Shown: one piece after another, positions 44,286-56,600 of the stretch
Position numbering within the stretch: the first letter of the stretch is position 1
Layout: each line of letters starts with the position of its first letter
NCBI GenBank assembly: GCA_020632955.1
Contig: JACKEO010000010.1
Span: 112,660 to 176,659 of the forward strand
DNA: 64,000 bases
Origin: Alphaproteobacteria bacterium
GTDB lineage: Bacteria; Myxococcota_A; UBA796; GCA-2862545
Direction: 5' to 3'
Position numbers and translations under genes: made by a program
Notes under the pieces: model-generated
Seen by the model: the letters and a program-made list of their open reading frames with translations, nothing else
The model's database searches: none
Told to the model about the DNA's origin: nothing

Positions 44286-45266
44286 CTACTCGAAGCAGCT
44301 CGCCGGGTACTTCACGCCGTCCGGGTAGCCGGCCCAGATGTTCGCGATGTTGATGCTGTCGGCGTACGACGTGACGATGGTGCCGCCGAGGATGCGCTCG
44401 GTGCCGTCGAGGCTGTCGTAGGCCTCCACCCGGAAGGTGCCCGGCGGGACGTTGAACACGCCGAAGAGGCCGTCGTCGCTGGTGTAGGGCTGGTTCCGGT
44501 CGGGGAAGTTCTCGATGAAGTACTTGATCTCGACGTTCGTGACCGGCGTGGTGCAGTCCTCGGGGGCGGGATCGGCGCTGGGGCAGGAGAACACGCGCAC
44601 GCGCGCACCCTCCACGCGGCCGGTCTCGTCGGACGGCAGGGCGTCGGCCTCGCGGCCGCAGCCGTACACCGTGCCGGCGATGACGCTCTTGGTGTCGTCG
44701 ATCGAGATGCCCACGATGGTGGGGATGAGCCGGTAGGTGTTGTTCGACACCGAGTTGAACTCGGCCTTCAGCGTGCCGGCGGTGCCGGTGCCGAACACCT
44801 GGTGGGCCTTGTAGGTGTCCTTGGCCTCCTCGAGGCCGGCGATCTCCTTGGCCAGCCAGGAGAGCGGCGCGCAGGCGGGGACGTCGTCGATGGTGATCTT
44901 GCCGTTGGCGTCGCCGTTGCCCGTGGTGTCGGAGGGACCCTGGGCCACGTCGGAGAACCAGAGCTGCACGGTGCGGCTGGAGACCGGCTCCTCCTCCTCG
45001 AAGTCCTGGATCGTGCCGTCGAGCGTGACCGTGGCGCTGGTGACCGTGACGGTGCCCACCGGCGCCCACTCGGTGGTGTCTGCGGCGGGCGTGAAGCAGG
45101 TGAGGTCGGCGCCCGTGGCGGCGGTCTTGCCGTCGAAGTCGCTGGTGTCCTCGGTGTCGGTGGTGTCGGTGTCGTCCTTGTCGGTGCCCTTGTCGGTGCC
45201 CTTGTCGGACCCGGCGTTGCAGGCGAGCGCGAGCACCAGCGGCAGTGCGGAGATGAGGCGGGTCAT
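44286..45266 (-). CDS. Predicted lipoprotein with Asp/Thr tether, unknown function
   Basis: This is a 326-residue protein. The signal peptide MTRLISALPLVLALAC is followed by a tether of DKGTDKGTDKDDTDTTDTEDT type. The mature region is beta-rich with two or more cysteines (TCFTP, ACAPL, GCGRE, SCPSAD, DCTTP, SCFE), and a C-terminal segment (GVFNVPPGTFRVEAYDSLDG) resembles a carboxypeptidase-regulatory-like beta sandwich. The ATG at 45264-45266 follows GGAGG; earlier in-frame starts have no ribosome site. It may share the 232-base divergent promoter region with the ceramidase-like gene. Confidence 0.8.
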   Translation of the reverse strand: MTRLISALPLVLALACNAGSDKGTDKGTDKDDTDTTDTEDTSDFDGKTAATGADLTCFTPAADTTEWAPVGTVTVTSATVTLDGTIQDFEEEEPVSSRTVQLWFSDVAQGPSDTTGNGDANGKITIDDVPACAPLSWLAKEIAGLEEAKDTYKAHQVFGTGTAGTLKAEFNSVSNNTYRLIPTIVGISIDDTKSVIAGTVYGCGREADALPSDETGRVEGARVRVFSCPSADPAPEDCTTPVTNVEIKYFIENFPDRNQPYTSDDGLFGVFNVPPGTFRVEAYDSLDGTERILGGTIVTSYADSINIANIWAGYPDGVKYPASCFE

Positions 45267-45498
45267 GGGGATCCTCCCGTCGGAGGCCCCGACATAGAAG
45301 GGCGAGGGGTGCGGCGTCAAGGGATGTCGGCGCGTCCGCGCGGGGCGGGCCGGCAGGGTGTGCGTCCCGCCTGCGTGCGGGGCCCGTCACCGGCTCGACG
45401 CAATGCTGACGGTCGCGTGCGGGGGGCGTGCTAGGTTGACGCGCTTCGCGCGGGCCCAACGATCGCTTGACCCGTGGAAGATCCGCTGGAGTGCCACC

Positions 45499-48177
45499 AT
45501 GCCGCGCCTCGTCGCCCTGCTCCTCCTCCTCGCCGCCTGCACCACGGGAGGGTCACCCGACAAGTCCACCGACACCGACACCGACGTGGTCGACACCCGC
45601 GGGCCCCCTCCGGATCTGGTGGCCGGCGAGGCGAAGGCGGGCGCGGCCGAGGGCACGCTGAAGCTCCCGATCGGCACCCCGCTCGGGGGCTTCACCGCCC
45701 GCTGCGGCTGCCTCGGCGGCGGTCTCTTCAAGGTCGACGACCGCGACAGCCCCTACGCCGACGCCTTCATCGAGAGCGCCGGCGTCCACATCCGGCCCAC
45801 CATCAAGGCCGTCTGGATCGAGAACGGGTCGGAGCACTTCGTCATGACGAAGACCGACACCATCTACAGCTTCGACGGCCTGGTCGACCGCATCACCCAG
45901 CGCCTCGAGGAGCTCACGGGCGAGGACCTCAAGGGCAAGGTCAACCACGCGGGCAACCACAACCACTCGTCCTACGGCAACTTCAGCCAGCACACGGGCT
46001 TCTTCCTCGGCGGCGACAAGTTCCACCGCGAGAACTTCGAGCGCTTCGTGGAGCAGGTGGCCCAGGTGGCCTTCGAGGCCTACCAGAGCCGCCGCCCCGC
46101 CAAGCTGGGCTTCGGCAACGAGAAGGACTGGGACCCCGACAACAAGGTCTACAGCGACCGCCGCGGCATCAACAACGAGCTGATCGTCTTCGACGACATG
46201 GGCACCGAGCAGGGCGCCAAGGACCCGAACCTCCACCTGCTGCGCGTGGACGACGCGGTCACCGACGAGCCCATCGCGGTGGTCTTCGACTTCGGCATGC
46301 ACCCCTACGTGTTCAGCGAGGACGTGCAGCTCGCCACGGGCGACGCCACCACCACCATCGAGGAGGAGGTCTCCGAGGCCCTCGGCCAGCCGGGCAAGCC
46401 GGTGGTCGCGATGTTCCTCCAGGGCTCCGCCGGCGACGCCAGCGTGCGCGGCTCCGACGGCGGCTGGGCCCGCATGGAGACCGTGGGCGCCTACGCCCGT
46501 GACGCCATCCTCAAGCTGCGCGAGGACACCCCCGCCGGCGGTGGCCCCATCCTGCTCGAGGCCTCGCAGAAGTCGGTGTCCACCGAGCGCGAGGACATCC
46601 GCGTCACCCGCAACGGCACCGTGGACTGGTACTTCCCCGAGTACGACGGCGACGAGGACTTCGTCCCCGACGGCGAGGTCTTCGACGCGAACGGCGACCT
46701 CATCAGCCCGCTCGACGAGTTCCACACCAACCTCGGCGCGGTCTTCTGCGGCTCGGGCGACTTCGACCTGCCCGTCGGCGGCTTCAACACCGAGTCCTCG
46801 CCCTACGGCACCTGCATGAAGGTCGAGTTCATGCTGAAGCTGCTCGAGGTCTTCTTCGACCTGTCCACCGAGCAGGTCACCCCCCCCATCGACGGCATGA
46901 CCCAGACGATGGTGGGCGGTGCCCGCATCCGCGGCATCCCGTCGCGCCGCTCCGACGGCACCGTGGTGGAGGACGCCGACGTGGTGATCGGCTTCGTGCC
47001 CGGCGAGCCGCTGCACCTCTACAACGAGATGTGGCGCCACCGCCTCCGCGACGAGATGGGCATCGAGGACGCCATGATGGTCGGCTACGCCAACGACCAC
47101 TACGGCTACCTGCTCATCATGGAGGACTGGGTCCTCGGCGAGTACGAGGCCGACATCACCTTCTGGGGTCCCATCGGCGGCGAGGACGTGCTCGAGGGCC
47201 TGCTCTACGACGTCGTCCGCGACGAGCTGATGACCGACCAGAAGGAGTACTGGGATCCCAAGCGCGGGCCGTTCCAGTACCCGGACTGGCCGCTCGAGAA
47301 CCGCGTCCCCGACACCACGCAGGAGAGCGAGGTCAAGCTGCTCGCCCAGGGCGACATCCCCACCTGCGATCCGGCCGACACCACCGACCCCACGCGTCCC
47401 TGCTACGCGGAGGCCGGCGCCGTGGAGGGGCTGGGCTTCTACGTCCCCGAGGGCTTCGCGCTCGACCTGGACATCCCCGCGGAGCTCGAGCGCCTCGAGT
47501 CCATCCAGGTGGCGTGGATCGGCGGCGACCCCGGTGTGGACGACGTGCGCATCACCGTGGAGCGCGAGGTGGCGCCGGGCACCTGGGAGGCGATGCGCTC
47601 GCCCTCCGGCAAGCTGATCTCCGAGGACTTCGCGGACTTCGGCATCGCCCACACGCCCACGCCGCTCTTCCCCGCCTCGGTGCCCCAGCAGCACGCCTAC
47701 TGGGCCACGTGGCAGGCCGTGAACCACATCCACGACCGCGCCGGCCTGCCGCTGGGCACCTACCGCCTCAAGCTCCAGGGCCACCGCTTCGCGGGCGGCG
47801 ACACCGAGTTCCCCTGGGACTCCGTGCCCTACGAGCTCGTCACGCAGACCTTCGAGGTGGTGGCGGCGCCGATCCAGCTGTCGAAGGGCACCGACGGGCT
47901 GAACGCCAGCCTGCTGGCGCCGTCCTCGAACGGCTTCCGCATGATCGACATCGCGGGCAACAGCCGCGGCCACAACCCCCTGCGGGGCGAGGTCACGGTC
48001 ACGTGGAACACCACCGACGGCCTCGTCGAGGACGAGCCGGTGGAGGCCCCCGAGCCCACCAGCGGCAAGACCTTCCTCGCCTTCCCCGACGGCAAGACGG
48101 TCACCGGGGCGCGCGTGGTCGACGCCTACGGCAACGAGGGCATCTGGGGCACGATGCCCGAGGTCGAGGTCAAGTAG
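45499..48177 (+). CDS. Neutral/alkaline ceramidase-like lipoprotein
   Basis: This is an 892-residue protein. The signal peptide with lipobox LLAAC is followed by a short TDTDTD tether. The large domain has neutral-ceramidase landmarks: GTPLGGFTARCGCLGG at the N-terminal edge, the metal-binding NHAGNHNHSSYG near residue 155, FDFGMHPYVF near 255, QGSAGDASVRG near 310 (the QxxxGDxSP-like nucleophile region, with the final Pro replaced) and GYANDHYGYL near 530. A beta-rich C-terminal domain follows. The family cleaves the amide bond of ceramides, so an outward-facing lipid amidase is likely. The changed active-site neighbour makes substrate range uncertain. A TAGGTT -10-like word lies at 45432-45437. 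Confidence 0.8.
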   Translation: MPRLVALLLLLAACTTGGSPDKSTDTDTDVVDTRGPPPDLVAGEAKAGAAEGTLKLPIGTPLGGFTARCGCLGGGLFKVDDRDSPYADAFIESAGVHIRPTIKAVWIENGSEHFVMTKTDTIYSFDGLVDRITQRLEELTGEDLKGKVNHAGNHNHSSYGNFSQHTGFFLGGDKFHRENFERFVEQVAQVAFEAYQSRRPAKLGFGNEKDWDPDNKVYSDRRGINNELIVFDDMGTEQGAKDPNLHLLRVDDAVTDEPIAVVFDFGMHPYVFSEDVQLATGDATTTIEEEVSEALGQPGKPVVAMFLQGSAGDASVRGSDGGWARMETVGAYARDAILKLREDTPAGGGPILLEASQKSVSTEREDIRVTRNGTVDWYFPEYDGDEDFVPDGEVFDANGDLISPLDEFHTNLGAVFCGSGDFDLPVGGFNTESSPYGTCMKVEFMLKLLEVFFDLSTEQVTPPIDGMTQTMVGGARIRGIPSRRSDGTVVEDADVVIGFVPGEPLHLYNEMWRHRLRDEMGIEDAMMVGYANDHYGYLLIMEDWVLGEYEADITFWGPIGGEDVLEGLLYDVVRDELMTDQKEYWDPKRGPFQYPDWPLENRVPDTTQESEVKLLAQGDIPTCDPADTTDPTRPCYAEAGAVEGLGFYVPEGFALDLDIPAELERLESIQVAWIGGDPGVDDVRITVEREVAPGTWEAMRSPSGKLISEDFADFGIAHTPTPLFPASVPQQHAYWATWQAVNHIHDRAGLPLGTYRLKLQGHRFAGGDTEFPWDSVPYELVTQTFEVVAAPIQLSKGTDGLNASLLAPSSNGFRMIDIAGNSRGHNPLRGEVTVTWNTTDGLVEDEPVEAPEPTSGKTFLAFPDGKTVTGARVVDAYGNEGIWGTMPEVEVK

Positions 48178-48234
48178 CGGCGCGGACAGCTTCCGTCCGG
48201 GGGGGGCGCTAGGCCGGCCCACCCCGGAGGGAGC

Positions 48235-48852
48235 GTGGCCGAGACCTTCGTCGCCATCGCCGGAAACATCGGCGTCGGGAAGACCTCGCTCGTCGAGTTC
48301 CTGGCGTCGGAGTACGGCTTCCAGCCGGTGTACGAGCCCTTCCAGGCCAACCCCTACCTCGACGACTTCTACGAGGACATGCGGGGCTGGGCCTTCCACA
48401 GCCAGGCCTGGTTCCTCGCGCACAAGTTCCGCCTCCACCAGGAGCTGCAGGACACGCCGGGCACGCTCGTGCAGGACCGCACGATCTACGAGGACGCGGA
48501 GATCTTCGCGACCTACCTGCACCGCTCGAAGCGCATGGCGGATCGCGACTTCGCCACCTACATCGAGCTCTACCGCGCCATGCAGCGCAGCCTGCGTCCG
48601 CCCGATCTCGTGGTGTACCTGCGGTGCAGCGTGCGGGCGATCCGGCGGCGCATCCAGCGACGCGGGCGGCCCAGCGAGCAGGCCATCCCCGCGGCCTACC
48701 TGCGCACCCTCAACGAGCTCTACGAGGACTGGATCGGCGGGTGGTCGCAGAGCCCGGTGCTGGTGTGGGACTCGGAGCGCATGGACTACCTCGAGGACCT
48801 GGTGGACCACCTCGCCTTCCGGCGCGCGCTGGAGCCCTTCCTCGCGCGCTGA
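48235..48852 (+). CDS. Deoxynucleoside kinase
   Basis: This 205-residue nucleotide-salvage enzyme phosphorylates deoxynucleosides with ATP. The P-loop GNIGVGKTSLVEFL lies near residue 10. The substrate-site Glu is in VYEPFQANPYLDDFYED near 33, the DRT variant of the D/ERS motif is in QDRTIYEDAEIF near 83, and the Arg-rich lid is in RAIRRRIQRRGRPSEQ near 139. This matches the dCK/dGK family found in bacteria. The GTG start has GGAGG upstream, and TAGGCC (48210) is a possible -10 word. Confidence 0.9.
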   Translation: MAETFVAIAGNIGVGKTSLVEFLASEYGFQPVYEPFQANPYLDDFYEDMRGWAFHSQAWFLAHKFRLHQELQDTPGTLVQDRTIYEDAEIFATYLHRSKRMADRDFATYIELYRAMQRSLRPPDLVVYLRCSVRAIRRRIQRRGRPSEQAIPAAYLRTLNELYEDWIGGWSQSPVLVWDSERMDYLEDLVDHLAFRRALEPFLAR

Positions 48853-48938
48853 GGGTGCGCGCGCCGCGGCCGGGAGCGGGCCTGATCTCGTCGGTCCCAG
48901 CGCCGCTGTCCGCGTCGTGTGAAAGGCCGAGAGGTGCC

Positions 48939-48968
48939 TTGACGTTCAACGACCCCTTCGCGTACGTC
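48939..48968 (+). promoter_or_regulatory. Putative promoter for the AgmX-like gene
   Basis: TTGACG (48939-48944), an 18-base spacer and TACGTC (48963-48968) precede the ATG at 49035. The 182-base gap after the kinase gene has no other coding signal. Confidence 0.4.
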
Positions 48969-49034
48969 TCCAGGGCTCGTGGTCCGTCCCCTCACGGGGG
49001 GGCCACCTGGGAACCCCTCCGAGGAAGGTCCTGC

Positions 49035-50594
49035 ATGCGGGTGGTCTGCGATCAGTGCGCGGCGACCTACAAGGTCCCGAACGCCAAGCTCACCAAGCCG
49101 ATCAACAAGGCGACGTGTCGGCAGTGCGGCTCGCGGCTGCTCATCCCCAAGCCCCAGCCGGGCGCGGACGACGAGGAGCGCGTGGTGGTGCCGGCGGTGC
49201 CGGTCTCGCAGGGCCTCGGCGACGGCGGCGTGGTGGCCCCCGTGGAGGAGGACGACGCCGACAAGACCATCCCCGTGGTCCGTCGCGTGAAGCGCCGTGA
49301 GGAGTCCCAGGAGGACGACGTGGCGCTGGTGTCCGGTGCCCCGATCTCGGGTGCCGACCGGGCCCGCCTGGCGCGGGCGAGCTCCGAGCCGCCCCCGGGT
49401 GCGACGATCATCCCCACGCCGGAGCCCGAGACGGTCACGCTGGCGCCTGCCCCTGCGCCCGCGCCGGCACCGGCTCCCGCGCCGGCTCCTGCACCCACCC
49501 CGGCCGCCGCGGTGGCGCCGGCCTCGGCGTCGGCCGTGCCGCGTCCCGCGCCCGTGTCCGCCGGTGGCCTGCACCCCGACGCCGGCCTCCAGGCGGCCTT
49601 CGGTGGCGTGCTCGCGGCCCTCGTCGGCCTGCTGGCCGTCGGCTTCTTCCCGGGCGGGCCGGTCGGCCTGGCCTTCCTCTTCGTGGGCCTCTTCGGCGCC
49701 CTGCTGGCCCTGTTCGTCATGGCCTTCGGCGGCTTCGGCCGCGACAGCGGGCGCGTGGGCCTGTCGTCGGGCATCGCCTTCGTGTTCGCCGCGCTGATGA
49801 CGGCGGTCGCCGGCCTGGTGGGCGGCGGTCTGCCCGACATGGACGACGGCCCCCCGGTCGCGCGCCCCACGCCTCCGCCCCCTGCCGAGCGCAAGCCCGT
49901 CGAGGAGCCCGTGGTGGCGGATGCCGACGCCGCGGCCGAGGCCGAGCGCGCCGAGGCCCGCCGCGCCGAGGCCCGCGCCGACGCCGACCGCGAGGCCACG
50001 CGCCGCGCCGAGGCCCGCGCGGAGGCCGATCGCCGCGAGGCGGAGCGCCGGGAGGCCGAGGCGGCCCGTCGGTCGGAGCCTGCGCCTGCCCCCGCCCCGG
50101 CGAGGTCCGAGCCTGCGCCCGCGCCGGTGAAGTCCGAGCCCGCGCCGGCTCCGAAGCCCGCGCCGGCCCCGAAGCCCGCGCCCCAGCCCATCGAGCCCGA
50201 GCCGGTGCGCGCGCCCGAGCCGCTGCCTCCCGAGCCCGCCCCCCCGCCGGCCCGCGAGGCGTCCACCAGCAGCCCGCCGCCCACGCCCACCGCCGACGGC
50301 CTCACCGCCACGGTGCCGGCCGAGGTCATCCACACGATCGTCTCCACGAACGTGAAGGTGAAGCGCTGCTTCTACGACGCGATCACCACCGACAAGGAGA
50401 TCGCGCCGCCGATCGAGGTGCGCACCACCTTCCAGCTCTCGGCCTCGGGCTCGGCCAGCAACCTGCGGGTCAACAACCCCGAGCTGCGCGGCGGCAAGCT
50501 GGAGCGCTGCCTGGATGCGGCCTTCCGCACGATGAGCTTCCCGCCGTCGGCGAAGGGCGGTCCCGTGAACTACCCGTTCAAGCTCGGGAAGTAG
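49035..50594 (+). CDS. AgmX-like protein: zinc ribbon, transmembrane helices, Ala/Pro/Glu linker, AgmX/PglI C-terminal domain
   Basis: This is a 519-residue protein. The N terminus is a MJ0042-type zinc ribbon (VVCDQCAATYKVP and TCRQCGSRLLIPKP; two CxxC pairs). An (AP)n-rich stretch leads to three hydrophobic segments at about residues 185-265 (AAFGGVLAALVGLLAVGFFP, LAFLFVGLFGALLALFVMAF, IAFVFAALMTAVAGLVGGG). A long helical Ala/Glu/Arg region (EAERAEARRAEARADADREA) and Pro-rich spacer then reach a C-terminal TonB-like domain (VKRCFYDAITTDKEIAPPIE, LDAAFRTMSFPP). This is the layout of AgmX-type proteins tied to gliding motility and envelope complexes in myxobacteria. The same end domain occurs in the ExbD fusion at 30182. 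GAGGAAGG lies upstream of the ATG. Confidence 0.82.
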   Translation: MRVVCDQCAATYKVPNAKLTKPINKATCRQCGSRLLIPKPQPGADDEERVVVPAVPVSQGLGDGGVVAPVEEDDADKTIPVVRRVKRREESQEDDVALVSGAPISGADRARLARASSEPPPGATIIPTPEPETVTLAPAPAPAPAPAPAPAPAPTPAAAVAPASASAVPRPAPVSAGGLHPDAGLQAAFGGVLAALVGLLAVGFFPGGPVGLAFLFVGLFGALLALFVMAFGGFGRDSGRVGLSSGIAFVFAALMTAVAGLVGGGLPDMDDGPPVARPTPPPPAERKPVEEPVVADADAAAEAERAEARRAEARADADREATRRAEARAEADRREAERREAEAARRSEPAPAPAPARSEPAPAPVKSEPAPAPKPAPAPKPAPQPIEPEPVRAPEPLPPEPAPPPAREASTSSPPPTPTADGLTATVPAEVIHTIVSTNVKVKRCFYDAITTDKEIAPPIEVRTTFQLSASGSASNLRVNNPELRGGKLERCLDAAFRTMSFPPSAKGGPVNYPFKLGK

Positions 50595-50600
50595 CGGAAG

Positions 50601-50621
50601 CGACGCGGTCTGGCCGCGTCG
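50601..50621 (+). terminator. Hairpin terminator after the AgmX-like gene
   Basis: CGACGCGG (50601-50608) pairs perfectly with CCGCGTCG (50614-50621) around a TCTGG loop. A second 16-base palindrome, GGCCCGCGCGCGGGCC (50633-50648), follows. Neither has a U-tract. Confidence 0.5.
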
Positions 50622-50692
50622 TCGACACAGGAGGCCCGCGCGCGGGCCGCTGCGGGTGTTAGTCGGGCGCCCCTCGCGGCCCCGGAGCCCGT

Positions 50693-52501
<1,809 letters not shown>

Positions 52502-52503
52502 GC

Positions 52504-53550
52504 GTGCGCGCGCTCGTCCTGCTCCTCGCCGTGGCCTGCGGGCCGCCCGGTGGGGAGTGGAACGATCGCGCCGACGACCCCTACGGCGTCACGGACACGG
52601 ACACGGCGCCGGGTCCCTTCCGCGTGGCCCTGCTCGCCGACCCGCACGTGATCGGCGACGACTACAGCGGCAAGGAGGGCAACGCCCTCGACACCGAGAG
52701 CATCTACAAGACCCAGGCCCGCTTCCGCGCCACGCTCGACCTGCTGCGCGACGTGGAGCCCGCGCCCGACTTCGGGCTCATCGCCGGCGACGTCTTCCAC
52801 GCCGGCTACAAGAGCGACCCCACGCTGGCCGACCTGCTCGACCCGGCGAAGGGCCTGGCGCCCGTGCGCGCCAAGGAGATCCTCGACACCTCGCCCATCC
52901 CGCTCGACCTGGCCTGGGGCAACCACGACTACCCGGGCCCCGGCGAGGGCCGCGAGCTCGCGCACGCCGTCTTCGACCAGCTCTTCGGCACGGCGCCCTA
53001 CCACGCACGGGTCCACAAGGGCTGGCGCTTCGTCTACCTGAACACCCAGCTCGGCCCGAGCTGGGACCCGGAAGACCCGATGAACGCCTTCCTCGATCGG
53101 GGGGGCGGGTCGCTGGGTCGCGAGCAGCTGGCGTGGCTCGCCGAGCAGCTCGACGCGGGCCAGCCCACCATCCTGGTGATGCACCACCACCCGCTCGCCG
53201 AGACCCTGCTGAAGGGCGAGGACCCCGACGGCCCCTGGCCCGACGTCTTCGCGGTGATCGAGGCCTACAACGACGTGGTGAAGGGCGCCTTCTTCGGCCA
53301 CTTCCACCGCTGGTTCGACGTGGCCGGCCAGCTGGGCGTGCCCTCGTGGATCATCGGCGGCATCCGCTACGACGCCGACAACTTCTGGGTCGCCGAGATG
53401 GAGGAGGACGGCTCCGACTGGCAGATCCTCGACTACGACAAGGCGGAGTGGGGCACCGTGAACGGCCTGTCCACCTCGTACGAGGGGGGCGAGGTCGCGG
53501 TCGACACCGAGACGCCCGCGGGCTTCGACCCGGCCTTCCCCGACGAGTGA
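52504..53550 (+). CDS. Calcineurin-like metallophosphoesterase, exported lipoprotein
   Basis: This 348-residue protein has a short signal peptide with lipobox (LLLAVAC) and a small TDTDT tether. The dinuclear metal-site motifs of the family are in order: DPHVIGDD near residue 48, GDVFHAGY near 94, GNHDYPGPG near 138, VMHHHPL near 224 and GHFHRWFD near 260. It would hydrolyse phosphomono- or diesters outside the cytoplasm. The substrate is unknown. The GTG start lies 2 bases after the typA stop, so transcription is probably shared although the functions differ. Confidence 0.85.
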   Translation: MRALVLLLAVACGPPGGEWNDRADDPYGVTDTDTAPGPFRVALLADPHVIGDDYSGKEGNALDTESIYKTQARFRATLDLLRDVEPAPDFGLIAGDVFHAGYKSDPTLADLLDPAKGLAPVRAKEILDTSPIPLDLAWGNHDYPGPGEGRELAHAVFDQLFGTAPYHARVHKGWRFVYLNTQLGPSWDPEDPMNAFLDRGGGSLGREQLAWLAEQLDAGQPTILVMHHHPLAETLLKGEDPDGPWPDVFAVIEAYNDVVKGAFFGHFHRWFDVAGQLGVPSWIIGGIRYDADNFWVAEMEEDGSDWQILDYDKAEWGTVNGLSTSYEGGEVAVDTETPAGFDPAFPDE

Positions 53551-53624
53551 GGGGCGCGGTCGCGGCCACGAGAATCCGCGCGACCCCCCACCTCGGCGGC
53601 TACCGTGACGTCAGGAAGGTGCCC

Positions 53625-56600
53625 ATGCGCGTCCTGGCCTGGATCCTGCTCGTCGGCTCCTGCGACATGGCCCCGGGCAAGGCAGGGGTGGACACGGATC
53701 GGGACGACACCGCGGGGGACGTCGACACCACCCTCGGGGACTCGGGGGACACGGGCGCCACCGTGGACTCCGGCGACTCCGGCGATTCCGGTCCTCCAGG
53801 CAATGGCGCCGTGAACCACGCGCCCGAGGTGGGCGCGCCCGCGCTGTCCCCCGCCACCGCCACGAACGACGTGCTGCTCGGCTGCACCGCGGTGGTCACC
53901 GACCCCGACGGCGACCCCGTCACCACCACCATCCGCTGGGAGGCGGGCGGCGAGGTGATCGGCATCGGGTCCTCGCTGCAGCTCTCGCCCGCCCTGGCGC
54001 TGCCGGGCGACGAGGTGCGCTGCGTGGTGGTGGCCACCGACCCCCACCAGGCGGAGGCGAGCGCCCTGGCCTCCCTGGTGGTGCAGAACCGGCCTCCCCT
54101 GGCACCGCGGGCGCTCCGGTCCACGCCGGGCTGGCTGGTGCTGGGGCAGCCGGCGCGCTGCGATGCCCAGGTCGACGCGCTGGACGTCGACGGCGAGCCG
54201 GTGGAGGTCGCCTTGTCCTGGGTGCCCATCGACCCCTCGGTGACGTCGCCGGTGCCCCGACCCGGCGCCGATCTCCCGCCGCGCGCGGCTCCCGCGACGC
54301 AGACGGGCTGGCGTTGCGTCGCGACGGCCACCGATGCCTCGGGGGCCCAGGCGGTGTCCTCCCTCGACGTGCGCGCCGCGCCCGCGCGGCCGGGCACGCT
54401 GGAGGCCTTCGAGGCCGCGGTGGGCTCGGGTCCCTCGCTCGACCTCCGCTACGTGCCTGCCGGCACCGAGGTGGTGGGGTGCCTGCCCGGTCGCGACGAC
54501 GCCGGCGCCCCGTGTGCGGCAGACCTCGCTCCCTTCGTGGGCACGCGCACCCGCGGCACCTGGGTGGCCGCCACGGAGCTCACCGAGGAGGTGTCTACCG
54601 GCCTCGGCCTGGCGCCGTCGGTGCCGTCCCCGACCGGCCCGATGCCCAGGACGGGCCTGACCTGGTGGGAGGCGCTCGCGGCGGCGAACCTCCTGTCGGA
54701 GCGCCACGGCCTGCCGACCTGCTACGCGCTCTCGGGCTGCTCCGGGGCGATGGGCGAGGGTCGCGTGTGCACGTCGGTGGGGGTGACCGCCGACGACGGC
54801 GACCCCCTGGCCTGCGCCGGCTACCGCCTGCCCACCCAGGTGGAGTGGGAGGCGGCCGCGCGCGCCGGCATGGCGGGGGCCCCGGGGGGCCTGGACGACC
54901 TGGGCGGCGCGGTGGCGGAGTGGACCTGGGACGGCGCCGGCCCGCGCCCCGTGGAGCCCGAGGTGGACCCCCTCGGCCCGGTCGACGGCGTGGTGGGCGC
55001 GGCGCGCGGCGGCGTCGGCGCGCCGGAGTCCGCAGTCCGCCTGCTGGGGCGCGAGCTCCTCGCCACCACGGCGCGGCGCTCCGACGTGGGGGTGCGCTTC
55101 GTCCGCTCGCACCCCGAGCCCGCGGGGAACGGCGCTCCGCTGGTGGTCGCCCCCGTCGTGGCGGAGGAGGCGCCTCGGGGCGCGCTGTCCTGCACGCCGG
55201 CTGCCAGCCCGGAGGACCCAGATGACGACGAGGTCCGCACCCTCACGGTGTGGACGCGCGGCGACGGCTCGCCCTACCTGGGCGCCGCGGGGGCCCAACC
55301 GGCCCTCGTCCCGGCGGGCGTCTCCTCGCTGGGAGAGGACTGGATCTGCACCACCTGGGCATGGGATGGGGTGGGCGGCAGCGCCGCGCGTGGGCGCGGG
55401 CTGACCACCACGGCCGAGCCGCCGGATCCCCTCGACCACCCCGTGCTCGGCCGCCTCGTGTACGTCGACCGCACCCGCTTCACGATGGGCTGCCAGGTGC
55501 CCCGGGACGGGGCGAGCTGCCCCGCGGATCGGGTCGCGACGCCCGTCACCCTCTCGCACGCCCTGTGGGTGATGGAGACCGAGCTGCTGCAGGGGTCCCT
55601 GGAGGCGCTCCAGGTGCTCGACCCGTCGGCGCACACGGGCGCAGCCAGGCCGGTCACCGGACTCACCTGGTGGGAGGCTGCCCACGTCGCGAACGAGCTC
55701 TCGGCCCGGGAGGGTCTCGAGACCTGCTACGCCCTGTCGGGCTGCACGGGGGAGGTGGGCACGGGACGCACCTGCGCGGGGGTGTCGGTGCGCACGGCGT
55801 CGGGCTCGCCGTCCGACTGCCAGGGCTACCGCCTGCCCACGGGGGCCGAGTTCGAGCGCCTGGCCCGCGGCACCGATCCGGGGGGCGCGCCCGGGGGCGG
55901 GGATCCCACCGCGGTGGCCTGGTTCGCCGGGAACAGCGGCGCCCAGGACGGACCGCGAGAGGCCTGCCTCAAGCCTCGCAACGGACTCGGCCTGTGCGAC
56001 GTGTCGGGCAATGCGAGCGAGTGGGTATGGGATCTGGATGGCAGCTACGCGGGGGCGGCCACCACGGATCCGGTGGGCGCCGCTTCGGGCACGACGCGCC
56101 AGTCGCGAGGAGGCTCCTGGAAGGACGCCGCCGACGGGCTCGCCTACGCGGCGGTCGTGCGCACCTCCCCGGCCGCCCGCATCGTCGATGCCCTGGGGGT
56201 GCGCTTCGTGCGCAACGCCGACGTGCCGGGCCCGGCCACCGGCGATCCCACCGCCGATCCCAGCGTCGACGACGTCTCCATCACGCCGCTCCTGCCCTAC
56301 AACGATCGCGAGCTCACCTGCCGCGCCACGGTGTCAGGCGCCGACGTGGTCACCACGGTGAGCTGGTTCAACCGACGCACGGCGTCTGTCGTGGGGTCCG
56401 GCGACAGGCTCCGCCTGTCCCCCGGGATCGCCCGGCCCGGGGACGTCATCGTGTGCAGCGTGCGCATACCGGATCCCGCTGGCGGACTCCACATCGGGTC
56501 GGCCAGCGTGACCATCGGGAACCGTCCGCCGCCCACGCCCACGAACGTCCGCATCCTCCCCGGCATCGTGCAGCGCGGGGACGACGTGCGCTGCATCGCC

